Shown here: piece after piece, positions 9,444-17,942 of the stretch
Layout of the letters: each line of letters opens with the position of its first letter
Numbering within the stretch: the first letter of the stretch is position 1
Origin: Pirellulales bacterium
GTDB taxonomy: Bacteria > Planctomycetota > Planctomycetia > Pirellulales > JACPPG01
DNA: 53,454 nt
Assembly: GCA_035546535.1 (NCBI GenBank)
Contig: DASZWQ010000088.1
Coordinates: 1-53,454, forward strand
Direction: 5' to 3'
The notes under the pieces: generated by a model
Databases searched by the model: none
Told to the model about the DNA's origin: nothing
What the model saw: only the letters and a program-made list of their open reading frames with translations
Made by a program: the position numbers and the translations under genes

Positions 9444-9563
9444 GCAGAGGGCAGAGGGCAGAGGGCAGAGGGCAGAGGGCGGCCGGCAGTGAGCAGTAAT
9501 CGGTGGTCAGTAAGAACGCGACGCCACTCTGATATTTAGCCGCCGGGCTCGCCCGGCGGTTTA
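9444..9563 (+). repeat. Composite heptamer/palindrome repeat, copy A
   Basis: Immediately after the stop codon come five perfect CAGAGGG heptamers (9445-9479), then GGCAGTGA-like and TCGGTGGTCAGTA-like sequence (about 9484-9514), a spacer containing GACGCC, and the palindrome ATTTAGCCGCCGGGCT-CGCCCGGCGG (9534-9559) continuing into TTTA. The same blocks in the same order occur on the reverse strand at 45215-45064. Here the GGCAGAG block is expanded and the CAGTAGT block is short; the other copy shows the reverse. Confidence 0.75.
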
Positions 9564-9596
9564 CCCGGTTCGAACGCGTAATGGAGTGCTTCTGCG

Positions 9597-10175
9597 ATGC
9601 TGCTTTCATCGCGGTTTGATCAGGCTTTGCTGTACGCCGTCGCGATCCATGCCGGGCAGACGCGCAAGGCGTCCGAAGTCCCTTTTATCGCGCATCTGCT
9701 GGGCGTGACTTCGCTGGCCTTGGAATACGGCGCGAACGAAGATCAAGCGATCGCGGCCCTGTTGCACGACGCGGCCGAGGACGCCGGCGGCGAGGGGCGC
9801 CTGGCCGACATTCGCGTGCGCTTTGGCGAAGCCGTGGCCGGCATGGTGCGCGACTGCACCGACACCTGCGAATCGCCCAAGCCCGCCTGGCAGGCGCGCA
9901 AAGAGGCCTATATCGCACACCTGCCCCACTCCTCGGCCGGGGCGCTCCTGGTTTCCTGTTGCGATAAGCTCTACAACACCCGGACGATCGTCGCCGAGTT
10001 GCGCGAGCGCGGCGCCGCGACCTGGGAGAAGTTCCGCGGCGGACGCGATGGCTCGCTGTGGTATTACCGCACGCTCGTGAATTTCTTCATGACCACGGAC
10101 TTACCGCGCGGGCTGGTCGACGAGTTGAGCCGCACGGTCGAAACGATGGAGGCGCTCACAGGCGTTTCTTCGTAA
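9597..10175 (+). CDS. HD-domain protein resembling small alarmone hydrolase (MESH1/SAH type)
   Basis: The 192-residue protein matches the hydrolase domain of RelA/SpoT and stand-alone MESH1 enzymes. It has H18 in AIHAGQTRK, H33 in PFIAHLLG, the HD-x2-ED signature HDAAED at 57-62, and the late PHSSAGA...CDKLYNTRT block with its metal-binding Asp (about 110-135). MESH1-like enzymes remove the 3'-pyrophosphate of (p)ppGpp, and some act on NADPH. There is no synthetase, TGS or ACT domain, so it would be hydrolase-only. ATG at 9597 has GGAG about 10 nt upstream. The neighbours (glycosidase-like gene and acyl-CoA ligase) do not suggest an operon role. It could instead hydrolyse another nucleotide, but the motif match is close. 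Confidence 0.8.
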   Translation: MLLSSRFDQALLYAVAIHAGQTRKASEVPFIAHLLGVTSLALEYGANEDQAIAALLHDAAEDAGGEGRLADIRVRFGEAVAGMVRDCTDTCESPKPAWQARKEAYIAHLPHSSAGALLVSCCDKLYNTRTIVAELRERGAATWEKFRGGRDGSLWYYRTLVNFFMTTDLPRGLVDELSRTVETMEALTGVSS

Positions 10176-10396
10176 AGCTTCTGGTTGCCGTGGCGGTCCG
10201 CTCGCAAACGTCGGCCACGTGCATCGTCCCTTTTGGCTGGCGCGGTCTTCATGAATACCAGGCCCGAATTGATTGCATTCATCGCGCCGGCGTTCTAGAA
10301 CGTGGGGCACCGGGGCGCGACGGGGACGATCGACCAAGACGCCGTCGATTCGCGACGCCGCTTTCTTTCGACAATTCTCGTAGTCTTCCAAAGACC

Positions 10397-12061
10397 ATGA
10401 CGCACACCCCAATCAGCTCCGACCGCGCGACGCAGGATGATAAATACGAGCGCGACCTGGCGCGCGTACCGGCCAACTACATGGCCCTGTCGCCGCTGAC
10501 GTTTTTGGCGCGCTCGGCCCTGGTTTACCCGGATCACGCCGCCTGGATTCACGGCGAGCGTCGCGCGACGTATGCCGAGTTCTTCGCCCGCTGCCGCCGC
10601 CTGGCCTCGGCGCTTGCGGCGCGCGGGATGGGCCTGGGCGATACGGTGGCGGTCATGGCTCCCAACGTGCCGGCCATGCTCGAAGCACATTACGGCGTGC
10701 CGTTGGCCGGCGGCGTGATCAATGCCTTGAATTACCGTCTCGATCCGCCGGCGATCGCCTTCATTTTCGACCACGGCGAGGCCAAGGTCCTGATCACGGA
10801 TCGCGAATTCTCGCCGATCATCCGCCAGGCCTTGAAGCTGTGCCGGGCCCGACCGCTGGTGATCGATATCGACGATCCCCTCGACGAGGGCGCCGGCGAG
10901 CGGTTGGGAGAAATCGAGTACGAGGATTTCATCGCCGCGGGCGACCCCGACCATCCGTGGGAGCTACCGGCCGACGAATGGCAGGCGATCGCCTTGAACT
11001 ACACCTCCGGTACCACCGGCGATCCCAAGGGTGTGGTGTTTCATCATCGCGGTGCGTATCTCAACTCGGTCGGCAATGTGATCGTGTGGAACATGCCGCC
11101 GCACGCGCGTTATCTGTGGACCCTGCCCATGTTCCATTGCAACGGCTGGTGCTTTACCTGGGCCTTGAGCGTGAATGCGAGCACGCACGTCTGCCTGCGC
11201 AAGACGACCGCCGAGGGGGCCTACGCGGCGATCGCGGCTCACGACGTCACGCATTTCTGCGGAGCGCCGATCGTGCTGAACATGCTGGCCAATGCCCCGG
11301 CCGGAATCCGCCGGCAAGGTGGCCGTACGATCGAAGTGATGACCGCCGGCAGCGCTCCGCCCGCGGCCGTGATCGCGTCGATGGAATCGCAAAGCTTTCA
11401 CGTCACGCACTCCTACGGTCTGACCGAGACCTACGGGCCGGCCGTGACGTGTGCCTGGCACGAGCAGTGGAACGAGTTGCCGCCAACCGAGCGGGCGACG
11501 CTCAAAGCCCGGCAGGGCGTGCCTTACCCGGTGCTCGAGGGATTGATGGTCGCCGATCCGGAGACGCTCGCTCCCTGCCCCGCCGACGGCCAGACGCTGG
11601 GCGAGGTCTTCATGCGCGGCAATATCACGATGAAGGGTTACCTGAAGAATCCGCGCTCGACGCAGGCCGCGTTCGCCGGCGGCTGGTTCCATTCAGGCGA
11701 TCTGGCCGTCATGCACCCGAACGGCTACATCGAGCTCAAGGACCGCTCGAAGGACATCATCATCTCGGGTGGAGAGAACATCTCGACGATCGAAGTCGAG
11801 GGCGTGCTGTATCAGCACCCGGCCGTGCTCGAAGCGGCCGTCGTCGCGCGCCCCGACGAGACCTGGGGCGAAACGCCCTGCGCGTTCGTGACGCTGAAAG
11901 AGAATTGCCAGGCGTCGGACCGTGAGATCATCGAATTCTGCCGGCAGAACCTGGCGCACTTCAAAGCGCCGCGGACCGTCGTGTTCGGCCCGCTGCCGAA
12001 AACGTCGACCGGCAAGATTCTGAAGTATGCGCTCCGCGAGCAAGCCGCGGCATTGAAATAG
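10397..12061 (+). CDS. AMP-binding acyl-CoA synthetase
   Basis: This 554-residue enzyme belongs to the adenylate-forming superfamily and should activate a carboxylic acid, probably a medium- or long-chain fatty acid, to its CoA thioester through an acyl-AMP. Visible core motifs are the phosphate-binding loop YTSGTTGDPKG (about 202-212), YGLTETYGP (about 340), GWFHSGDL...KDRSKDIIISGGENIS (about 430-465), and the C-terminal catalytic lysine in KTSTGKILK (about 540). Length and motif order are those of the LcfB-like fatty acyl-CoA ligases. ATG at 10397 is preferred because the frame upstream overlaps the previous gene and does not look coding. The chain-length preference is not readable. Confidence 0.88.
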   Translation: MTHTPISSDRATQDDKYERDLARVPANYMALSPLTFLARSALVYPDHAAWIHGERRATYAEFFARCRRLASALAARGMGLGDTVAVMAPNVPAMLEAHYGVPLAGGVINALNYRLDPPAIAFIFDHGEAKVLITDREFSPIIRQALKLCRARPLVIDIDDPLDEGAGERLGEIEYEDFIAAGDPDHPWELPADEWQAIALNYTSGTTGDPKGVVFHHRGAYLNSVGNVIVWNMPPHARYLWTLPMFHCNGWCFTWALSVNASTHVCLRKTTAEGAYAAIAAHDVTHFCGAPIVLNMLANAPAGIRRQGGRTIEVMTAGSAPPAAVIASMESQSFHVTHSYGLTETYGPAVTCAWHEQWNELPPTERATLKARQGVPYPVLEGLMVADPETLAPCPADGQTLGEVFMRGNITMKGYLKNPRSTQAAFAGGWFHSGDLAVMHPNGYIELKDRSKDIIISGGENISTIEVEGVLYQHPAVLEAAVVARPDETWGETPCAFVTLKENCQASDREIIEFCRQNLAHFKAPRTVVFGPLPKTSTGKILKYALREQAAALK

Positions 12062-12081
12062 TGCGCGCCGCACGCGGAGGG

Positions 12082-12114
12082 ATTCTCACCTCCCTCCCTG
12101 TCAGGGATGAGAAT
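12082..12114. other. Hairpin between convergent genes
   Basis: ATTCTCA (12082-12088) pairs with TGAGAAT (12108-12114), and the inner TCCCTG/CAGGGA (12095-12107) can extend the stem across a 6-nt bulge. It lies 20 nt after the ligase stop and before the convergent lipoprotein stop. No T-run follows on either strand, so termination is only a possibility. Confidence 0.35.
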
Positions 12115-12197
12115 GCACGGTGCTCGCCGAGCAGCGTGTGTTTGGAACCTGGCACCCTGCGCGTCACGCGGCGAAGAATTCGCTAGCGGCGATATCG

Positions 12198-13049
12198 TCA
12201 GCGTGGCACGAAGAACATGCCGGGATTGACGCCGGGCGGTGTCACGTATTGGCGGACGCGGTCTCCACGCGTGCCTTCTTTGTGCTGTTTTTCGAGCTCT
12301 TCGAGATCGATTTCCGTCGTGGTCACTTGCGTCGTGTCGAGCGTGCCATCGGCTTTGTAGGTGCGCACCACGGTCTTCGTCGGCGCGTGCGGTTTGCCGG
12401 TGGCCAGGTCGATCACGGTCATCGTAAAGCGGGTCAGCCCATCGAGCCCATCCGGCGTGACCCACACGTACATCGGACCGCAGTGGCCGACGTAGCAAGC
12501 GTTCGGCGGCACGTCCTCTTTGCAGCCGGCGCGGAACCAGCCGGTGGGAATGACGCATTCCAGATCGTCCTGCTCGCCCAGGTAGAAGCGCTCGAGCAGG
12601 TCGCGACACTCGATGCAATGCGTCGCTTCGCCCTCGCCCATGACGACCATCTGAAACGCGCAGCGGATGCGTCGCAGATTATCGACGTCGGTCACGGGGG
12701 CGAGCGACCAGTTCTCGGTGAGGTTGCGCGAGGCGCTAGGATTGAAGAGCATGCTCAAAATCGGCAGGCCCGCGCCGAACTGCATCCCCTGCGTGAGCGT
12801 TGGCGAGTACGTGCCGTTGGCGCTCACGCCTTTCTGGTCGGCGACGTTTACGGTGCCGGCATTGACGATGGCCAGCGAGGGCATGACGGCGGGGTTGGCC
12901 ACGAAGCGGGCCAAATTGTCCATCACCTGCTGATAGTTCAAGTCGGTGAGGGTCTCGGTCGTGGCCACGGTGTTATCGCGCAGGCTGAGATGCGTCCGGC
13001 AGCCGCCGGCGAGCATCGAGACCGCGATCAGTAGCCCGGCGGCCCGCAT
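12198..13049 (-). CDS. Predicted lipoprotein of unknown function
   Basis: With the start placed at 13049 the 283-residue product begins with a short charged segment, a hydrophobic core and the lipobox LAGGC (cysteine at 17), so it is probably acylated and membrane-anchored. The frame continues upstream, but that start would bury the signal sequence 52 residues inside. The mature part holds [12 protein letters not shown] (which recurs in planctomycete hypotheticals as I recall), several cysteines (about 143-180), and a basic/acidic tail. I do not recognise a domain. It is divergent from uvrB, about 250 bp apart. Confidence 0.7.
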   Translation of the reverse strand: MRAAGLLIAVSMLAGGCRTHLSLRDNTVATTETLTDLNYQQVMDNLARFVANPAVMPSLAIVNAGTVNVADQKGVSANGTYSPTLTQGMQFGAGLPILSMLFNPSASRNLTENWSLAPVTDVDNLRRIRCAFQMVVMGEGEATHCIECRDLLERFYLGEQDDLECVIPTGWFRAGCKEDVPPNACYVGHCGPMYVWVTPDGLDGLTRFTMTVIDLATGKPHAPTKTVVRTYKADGTLDTTQVTTTEIDLEELEKQHKEGTRGDRVRQYVTPPGVNPGMFFVPR

Positions 13050-13179
13050 CCGTTCGCCGCTTTCTGGCAGGGTTTCGCGAGCCCGCCGCCCGCGGTACTC
13101 GCCACGAAATGTGCCCCTGCGAAGCAAGGTGAAATTGGCAAAGTTTGAGAAATGTATCGGCTTTTCGTGCCGCGGAACT

Positions 13180-13206
13180 TTGGCGGTTGCCCGGATTCCG
13201 TACAAT
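13180..13206 (+). promoter_or_regulatory. Weak candidate promoter upstream of uvrB
   Basis: TACAAT (13201-13206) matches the -10 consensus at five of six positions. TTGGCG at 13180-13185 could serve as a -35 but with a short 15-bp spacer. It would give a leader of roughly 90 nt before the GTG start of uvrB. No LexA-like operator was recognised. Confidence 0.25.
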
Positions 13207-13302
13207 GAAGAGCTTGGCCCGAACGCTAGCAGGGACGCCTGTCACGGCGACTCACGCTGGCATGGCAGAGTTACCGGCCGCACACGGAAGGGAACCCCCA
13301 GC

Positions 13303-15381
13303 GTGGAATTTCGACTTGTCAGCCCGTTTGAGCCCGCCGGCGATCAGCCGCAGGCCATTGCCACGCTCACCGAGGGACTGCACGCCGGACGCAAGCAGCA
13401 GGTGCTGATGGGCGTCACCGGGTCGGGCAAGACGTTCACGATGGCCAACGTCATCAAGAACATTCAAAAACCGACGCTCGTGCTGTCGCACAACAAGACC
13501 CTGGCGGCCCAGTTGTACAGCGAATTCAAGGATTTCTTTCCCTATAACGCGGTGCACTATTTCGTCAGCTACTACGACTATTACCAGCCCGAGGCGTACA
13601 TCCCGCAGCGCGATATCTACATCGAGAAAGACGCCTCGATCAATCAAGAGATCGACCGTTTGCGGCTGGCTTCGACCAGCGCGCTGGTCAGCCGGCGCGA
13701 CGTGGTGATCGTGGCCAGCGTCTCGTGCATTTACGGCTTGGGATCGCCCGAGGACTATCGGGCGATGGTCATCGCCTTGCGCCGGGGCGAGCAGCTCGAC
13801 CGCGACGAGATGCTGCGCAAGTTGATCGACGTGCAATACGAGCGCAACGACATCGAATTTGCGCGGGCCAAGTTTCGTGTGCGCGGCGACTGCGTCGAGC
13901 TGTGGCCCTCCTACGAGGAATACGCCCTGCGGATCGAGTTCTGGGGGGATGAGATCGAAAAGCTGTCGATCATCAACCCCACGAGCGGCGAAGTGATCTC
14001 GGTCGAGGACGAGCTGTACGTCTATCCGGCCAAGCACTTCGTCATGCCCGAGGAGCGTATCGAAGCGGCGGTGAAATCGATTCGCGAGGAATTGGATTTC
14101 CGCCTGGCCGAATTGAAGGATCAGGGCAAGCTGCTCGAGGCGCAGCGGCTGAACGCCCGCACGCGGTTCGATATCGAAATGCTGATGGAAGTCGGCTATT
14201 GCCCGGGAATCGAAAACTACAGCCGGCCGTTGTCGGGCCGCGCGCCGGGCTCGACGCCCGATACGCTGTTCGATTATTTCCCGGACGATTTCCTGCTGTT
14301 TGTCGACGAGTCGCACGCCACGGTGCCGCAAGTGCGCGGCATGTTCGCCGGCGACTACAGCCGCAAATCGACGCTCGTCGAGCACGGCTTTCGCCTGCCC
14401 AGCGCGCTGGATAACCGCCCGCTGCGGTTCGACGAGTTCGAGCGGCGAATTCGCGACGTGGTGTATGTTTCGGCCACGCCCGGCCCTTACGAGTTGCAGC
14501 AGACCGGCGGCGAAGTGGTCGAGCAGGTGATTCGCCCGACGGGGCTGTTGGATCCGGTGATCGAAATCAGCCCGGCCCGCGGGCAGGTGCCGCACTTGCT
14601 CGGGCAGATTCGCGAGCGCGCCGCGGTCGGCGAACGTGTATTGGTGACAACGCTGACCAAGCGCCTGGCCGAAGACTTGTCGTATTACCTGACCGAACAG
14701 GGGGTGAAGTGCAAGTGGCTGCACAGCGAGCTCGACGCGTTCGAGCGCGTGGAGCTGCTGCGCGAGCTGCGCGAAGGGCGATTCGAAGCCCTGGTCGGCG
14801 TGAACCTGCTGCGCGAAGGGTTGGACCTGCCCGAGGTCTCGATGGTGGCCATTCTCGATGCCGACAAGGAAGGCTTCTTACGCAGCGAGACCTCGCTGAT
14901 GCAAACCATCGGCCGCGCCGCGCGCAACGTGAATGCGAAAGTCGTGCTGTATGCGGACTCGGTGACCGAATCGATGCAAAATGCCATCGACGAGACGTTG
15001 CGACGCCGGGCTTTGCAGGAAGCGTACAACCGCGAGCACGGCATTACCCCCGAGACGGTGCGCAAGAGCATCAAGTCGGGCATTGAGTCCGAAGCGGCCG
15101 CGCATGCCGAGGCCAACCGCGCCGTGGGGCGCACGACCGAGGCGGAGTACATCACCGAGGAATACATTCAGGAACTCGAAGGCGAAATGCTGGCCGCGGC
15201 CGAATCGTTGGAATTCGAGCGCGCTGCGGCGCTGCGCGATCGCATCTCGCAACTGCGCGACTCGATCGGCAAGAAGCGCGACGAAGTCGAGATTCATGCC
15301 ACCCGCGCCAATCGCGGCCGCAGCCGTGGCCGCCGGAGCAAAGGGGCGGGAGGCCGCGTGCCGCGCCCCAAGCGCTCGTGA
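13303..15381 (+). CDS. uvrB: Excinuclease ABC subunit B
   Basis: UvrB is the DNA-loading, damage-verifying helicase-like subunit of UvrABC nucleotide excision repair. The 692-residue product has Walker A GVTGSGKT at 37-44, the beta-hairpin region [15 protein letters not shown] near 89-103, the DEAD-like box DESH at 335-338, helicase motifs V/VI ([21 protein letters not shown]) and a C-terminal UVR domain ([16 protein letters not shown]) that contacts UvrC. GTG at 13303 is chosen because AGGGA lies about 8 nt upstream and the N-terminus ([18 protein letters not shown]) aligns with known UvrB starts; the frame upstream is non-coding. The last 25 residues are a basic tail rich in Arg, Gly and Ser, longer than in E. 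coli. No uvrA or uvrC is adjacent. Confidence 0.97.
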   Translation: MEFRLVSPFEPAGDQPQAIATLTEGLHAGRKQQVLMGVTGSGKTFTMANVIKNIQKPTLVLSHNKTLAAQLYSEFKDFFPYNAVHYFVSYYDYYQPEAYIPQRDIYIEKDASINQEIDRLRLASTSALVSRRDVVIVASVSCIYGLGSPEDYRAMVIALRRGEQLDRDEMLRKLIDVQYERNDIEFARAKFRVRGDCVELWPSYEEYALRIEFWGDEIEKLSIINPTSGEVISVEDELYVYPAKHFVMPEERIEAAVKSIREELDFRLAELKDQGKLLEAQRLNARTRFDIEMLMEVGYCPGIENYSRPLSGRAPGSTPDTLFDYFPDDFLLFVDESHATVPQVRGMFAGDYSRKSTLVEHGFRLPSALDNRPLRFDEFERRIRDVVYVSATPGPYELQQTGGEVVEQVIRPTGLLDPVIEISPARGQVPHLLGQIRERAAVGERVLVTTLTKRLAEDLSYYLTEQGVKCKWLHSELDAFERVELLRELREGRFEALVGVNLLREGLDLPEVSMVAILDADKEGFLRSETSLMQTIGRAARNVNAKVVLYADSVTESMQNAIDETLRRRALQEAYNREHGITPETVRKSIKSGIESEAAAHAEANRAVGRTTEAEYITEEYIQELEGEMLAAAESLEFERAAALRDRISQLRDSIGKKRDEVEIHATRANRGRSRGRRSKGAGGRVPRPKRS

Positions 15382-15439
15382 TGTAATCTTGGCAACGCGG
15401 ACCGACGCCGGGGACGCGATCGCACCATTGACCATGGCA

Positions 15440-15466
15440 GGGGGGGCGGAAGCCGTCCCCCCCCCC
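15440..15466. other. G7/C10 homopolymeric hairpin after uvrB
   Basis: A run of seven G followed by CGG is matched after a 3-nt loop by CCG-T-C10, giving a very stable GC hairpin 58 bp past the uvrB stop. It has no T-run. Homopolymers of this length are prone to slippage and sequencing error, so the exact count may be unreliable. Confidence 0.5.
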
Positions 15467-15521
15467 GCCCTCTGATCCCGGTCGAGAAATAGCGGCATTT
15501 CCGGCTGCATGACACTTTCCT

Positions 15522-15558
15522 TTGACAGCGGGAAATCTTGACCTAGTGTTTTCACTAG
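15522..15558 (+). promoter_or_regulatory. Candidate flp promoter with overlapping palindrome
   Basis: TTGACA (15522-15527) is a perfect -35 hexamer. A weak -10 (TAGTGT, 15544-15549) lies 16 bp downstream and overlaps the perfect inverted repeat CTAGTG-TTTT-CACTAG (15543-15558). A repressor bound there would block initiation. Assignment to the Flp pilin gene is from position (about 120 bp upstream). Confidence 0.3.
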
Positions 15559-15678
15559 AGGCGAGAAAACGCCTCCCTTTTCGCAACTGACTTGTCTTGG
15601 CGACCGCTGCTGCATTCCAATCGCGTCGGATGTTCTTCCGACCAGGCCGCGGCCCCACAGCTCGTGGAGATGACAACC

Positions 15679-15864
15679 ATGAAGCCCTTCGCAACCAAGT
15701 GCTGGAAGTTCATCAAGTCCGAGGATGGCCCGACCGCTGTCGAATACGCGGTAATGCTGGCTTTGATCGTGATCGTCTGCTTGACGGCGATTCAATCGAT
15801 TGGCACGAATGCCAACGCCACGTTCAATAGCGTCGCCGGCCAACTGGGCGGTGGCGGCTCGTAA
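15679..15864 (+). CDS. Flp/type IVb pilin
   Basis: The 61-residue precursor is a typical Flp pilin. A short basic leader ends at a Gly before PTAVEYAVM (cleavage expected after residue 20 or so, with the conserved Glu at +5 of the mature chain). A single hydrophobic helix, YAVMLALIVIVCLTAI, and a glycine-rich tail follow. Prepilin peptidase would cleave it at the inner membrane and the Tad machinery would assemble it into adhesive pili. ATG at 15679 is preferred over ATG at 15670 because GGAG (15665-15668) is at a workable distance only from the former. No tad/rcp/cpa gene lies in this window, so the pilin is an orphan. A strong terminator follows, indicating a single-gene, probably highly expressed transcript. 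Confidence 0.9.
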   Translation: MKPFATKCWKFIKSEDGPTAVEYAVMLALIVIVCLTAIQSIGTNANATFNSVAGQLGGGGS

Positions 15865-15900
15865 TTTGCCGCATATGCGTGCCGGCGAGGGTGTCGGCTA

Positions 15901-15969
15901 GCGGTCGATGCGTGCATCCGACGGCCAGTTTAGCGCGGTCGGATGTACGCCCTCGACCGCCTTTTTTTT
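15901..15969 (+). terminator. Strong rho-independent terminator after the Flp pilin
   Basis: GCGGTCGA and GCGTGCATCCGAC on the left arm pair with GTCGGATGTACGC and TCGACCGC on the right, a stem of more than 20 bp with one bulge and a wobble, followed directly by C-T8. It starts 37 nt after the pilin stop codon and also lies just beyond the convergent beta-helix gene stop. Confidence 0.9.
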
Positions 15970-15995
15970 GCGTCCGTGCGCCGGCTCTCCGTCGC

Positions 15996-17423
15996 TCACC
16001 GCGGCGGCAGCTTTCTGACCTCGGCCTGCATCGTGAACGTCAGCTCTTTGTCGGGCCCGGCGCCTTCGCTACCCACCTGCGGATAGAGGAACAGCCGGAA
16101 GCCGGAGCCGGCTTTCGTACACGGTCCGAACATGACCAGATCATGGTCCGAGCCTTCGGGACTCCAGCGCTGCGACAAATAGGGGGCTGTTCCCGCGTTG
16201 CTCCCGGCGCCGAACAAGAATTGCACCTTCTCGTTCTTGAGGAACCAGGCCCGGGCCGCGGCATCCGGCACGATCTTGATCGACACGACAAAAACGTCGC
16301 CTGGTTGCCAGGTGCCTCCACAGTCGTCGCGATCGGCCGGCTTGAGCTCGATCCAGTTCGGTTGGCCGCTGGGGGCGCTATAAGCCTGGAAAGTATCGGG
16401 GCGAATGGTCAGCGTTTCGCCAGCCATCTCGACGCCTTTGGGAAATTGCGTGCGGCCGGGAACGGCCTTGGCCACTAACTCGCCAAGGCCCGTAAGAACA
16501 GTGGGAGAGGACGTCACCTGGTTGCCGAGTCGGGACAAGGAGTCGTCGTCCCAGGCTTCATTGGAATCGGTTTGCATCATGCCGTAGAAGACGTTTCCCC
16601 AACACAGGCGGCGGCGGCCTTGCATGCGATCTTTGTTGTTCGCTTCGAGCCACCAGCAGAGGTTCGAGCGGCAGAGGCCGTTCAGCACGATGCCCAGCCC
16701 GGAATTAGCCTCGCAGTACACGCGCCCGGACAGCGCGCCGCAGTCGTCCATGATGCCGCCCACCGTGTTGATGCGACTGGTGATGTCGAGCTGCACCTGG
16801 TGACAGCCAATGAAGTGAAAGCCTGTCGCACCGGGGTTGTTGTGAATGTTCGCCTCGAGCAGCCCGCCGTCGTAATTGGTGACCGTCAGAGCGGTGCCGC
16901 GTTCGAGGCCGTAGATGCGCACGCCGCGCAAAGAGAGGTATTTGCCCCCCCCGTCGAGTTTCACGGCGCCGCCGCGAATGCCGATATTCTCGATGCGCTG
17001 ACGGACGTCCAGTCCCGGCAGATTGGCCGGAGCCTTGGGCTGCGGTACGTCGATCAAAACGCCGCCGTTAATGGCGTACAGCTCGGCATCGGCCGTGCCG
17101 CGAATCGCGAAGTGCATGGGGAAGCCGGGCGTCTTGGCATAAACCGCCGTGGGCCAGGGAATTGTCTTCGAGAGCGCCAGCGACCCGGTAATCACTAGCT
17201 CGCCGCCGCCTTGACTGATCAGGCGGCGCATGGCTTTGACGACCGCGGCGTCATTGACCGCGGCGGACGCCGCGTCGGCGGTACCGTACTTCGCGCCGAA
17301 GGAGGCCGGATTGTAAGAATCGGCGCGGGCCGCCGCGGCAATCGACCCCAGCCAAGTCACGACCACCACAACCCTCGAAAAACGCGAGCGCAACTTCTTC
17401 GACAGAAAACCGTGCTGGCTCAT
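15996..17423 (-). CDS. Secreted right-handed beta-helix (pectate lyase superfamily-like) protein
   Basis: The 475-residue product starts with a basic region and a hydrophobic stretch (about 14-32, cleavage near ARA-DS), so it is exported. NPASFGAKYGTADAASAAVNDAAVVKA (first 20 residues: positions about 36-55) resembles the pectate-lyase-superfamily N-terminal cap. It is followed by short repeating beta strands with Gly/Asn turns (about 100-270), as in parallel beta-helices. The C-terminal 150 residues look like a jelly-roll module (PNWIELKPADRDD onward). It may bind or cleave a polysaccharide; no catalytic triad is evident. Of three start codons (17489, 17429, 17423), ATG at 17423 has AGG about 7 nt upstream. 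Confidence 0.6.
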   Translation of the reverse strand: MSQHGFLSKKLRSRFSRVVVVVTWLGSIAAAARADSYNPASFGAKYGTADAASAAVNDAAVVKAMRRLISQGGGELVITGSLALSKTIPWPTAVYAKTPGFPMHFAIRGTADAELYAINGGVLIDVPQPKAPANLPGLDVRQRIENIGIRGGAVKLDGGGKYLSLRGVRIYGLERGTALTVTNYDGGLLEANIHNNPGATGFHFIGCHQVQLDITSRINTVGGIMDDCGALSGRVYCEANSGLGIVLNGLCRSNLCWWLEANNKDRMQGRRRLCWGNVFYGMMQTDSNEAWDDDSLSRLGNQVTSSPTVLTGLGELVAKAVPGRTQFPKGVEMAGETLTIRPDTFQAYSAPSGQPNWIELKPADRDDCGGTWQPGDVFVVSIKIVPDAAARAWFLKNEKVQFLFGAGSNAGTAPYLSQRWSPEGSDHDLVMFGPCTKAGSGFRLFLYPQVGSEGAGPDKELTFTMQAEVRKLPPR

Positions 17424-17732
17424 AGTCATACCTAGGCAGCCCTGTGGAGCATGGGTGATTCGTTTGTAAGGGGCCATCAAGCCATTCATGAGCGATGGGC
17501 CAAGCCGTCGGACTCTGGCACAGGGGCGTCGTGCTGCGGCCGTCTCCCGCGATTGCTGCCCACGCGGGGCGCCGCAGAGATCGACGCAGCCGAATCAGGG
17601 GCGTGCTGGCAGGGCCTCAATCCCTCAAGCTCCTGTTACCGCTACCCCGCGTACGAAGACGGGTAATGGCCCGAGAAAACCACGGATGCTCGAAGAGAGC
17701 ACCGACCGACTAGATATTGTCCCTGAAAGGAA
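17424..17732. other. Intergenic region between the beta-helix gene and tRNA-Leu
   Basis: About 309 bp with no convincing gene. Both flanking genes are on the reverse strand, so this stretch contains the tRNA trailer and the promoter of the beta-helix gene. No clear terminator hairpin or consensus promoter was found. Confidence 0.5.
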
Positions 17733-17816
17733 TGCCGAAGAGAGGACTCGAACCTCCACGACCTTACGGTCACAACGTCCTGAGCGTTGCGCGTCTGCCA
17801 ATTCCGCCACTTCGGC
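17733..17816 (-). tRNA. tRNA-Leu (anticodon CAG)
   Basis: The reverse strand folds into an 84-nt class II tRNA. The acceptor stem GCCGAAG pairs with CTTCGGC plus discriminator A, and the D-arm contains GGCGGAATTGGCAGAC. The anticodon stem CAACG/CGTTG encloses loop CTCAGGA with anticodon CAG, followed by a long variable arm (TGACCGTAAGGTCG) and a T-arm with GGTTCGAGTCC. It decodes CUG, the most used leucine codon in a GC-rich genome. The 3' CCA is not encoded. A well-spaced promoter lies just upstream. Confidence 0.96.
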
Positions 17817-17826
17817 TGAAGCTTCC

Positions 17827-17855
17827 TTTATAGGTCAAGATAGGGCGGGGTTCAA
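17827..17855 (-). promoter_or_regulatory. Sigma-70-type promoter of tRNA-Leu
   Basis: On the reverse strand TTGAAC (17855-17850) and TATAAA (17832-17827) are separated by exactly 17 bp. The -10 ends 10 nt before the tRNA 5' end, leaving a short leader for RNase P. This is the best promoter in the window. Confidence 0.75.
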
Positions 17856-17942
17856 GCCGCGCGAGGCCGTTCGGCGAACGCCGAACCGATCTTTTTCGCA
17901 CGGCACTCCATAGCGCGGCGCTTAATCTTAATAACGGGGCGC

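Noticed and set aside
10058..10396. Upstream extension of the acyl-CoA ligase frame
   Set aside because: It overlaps the alarmone-hydrolase-like gene and lacks coding character; the ligase domain begins after 10397.
13252..14724. Reverse-strand open frame (490 codons) opposite uvrB
   Set aside because: uvrB is unambiguous by motif; the opposite frame has no domain.
15597..15617. Sigma-54 promoter upstream of the Flp pilin gene
   Set aside because: TTGG...CTGC resembles the -24/-12 pattern but the GG-to-GC distance is one base off in either register.
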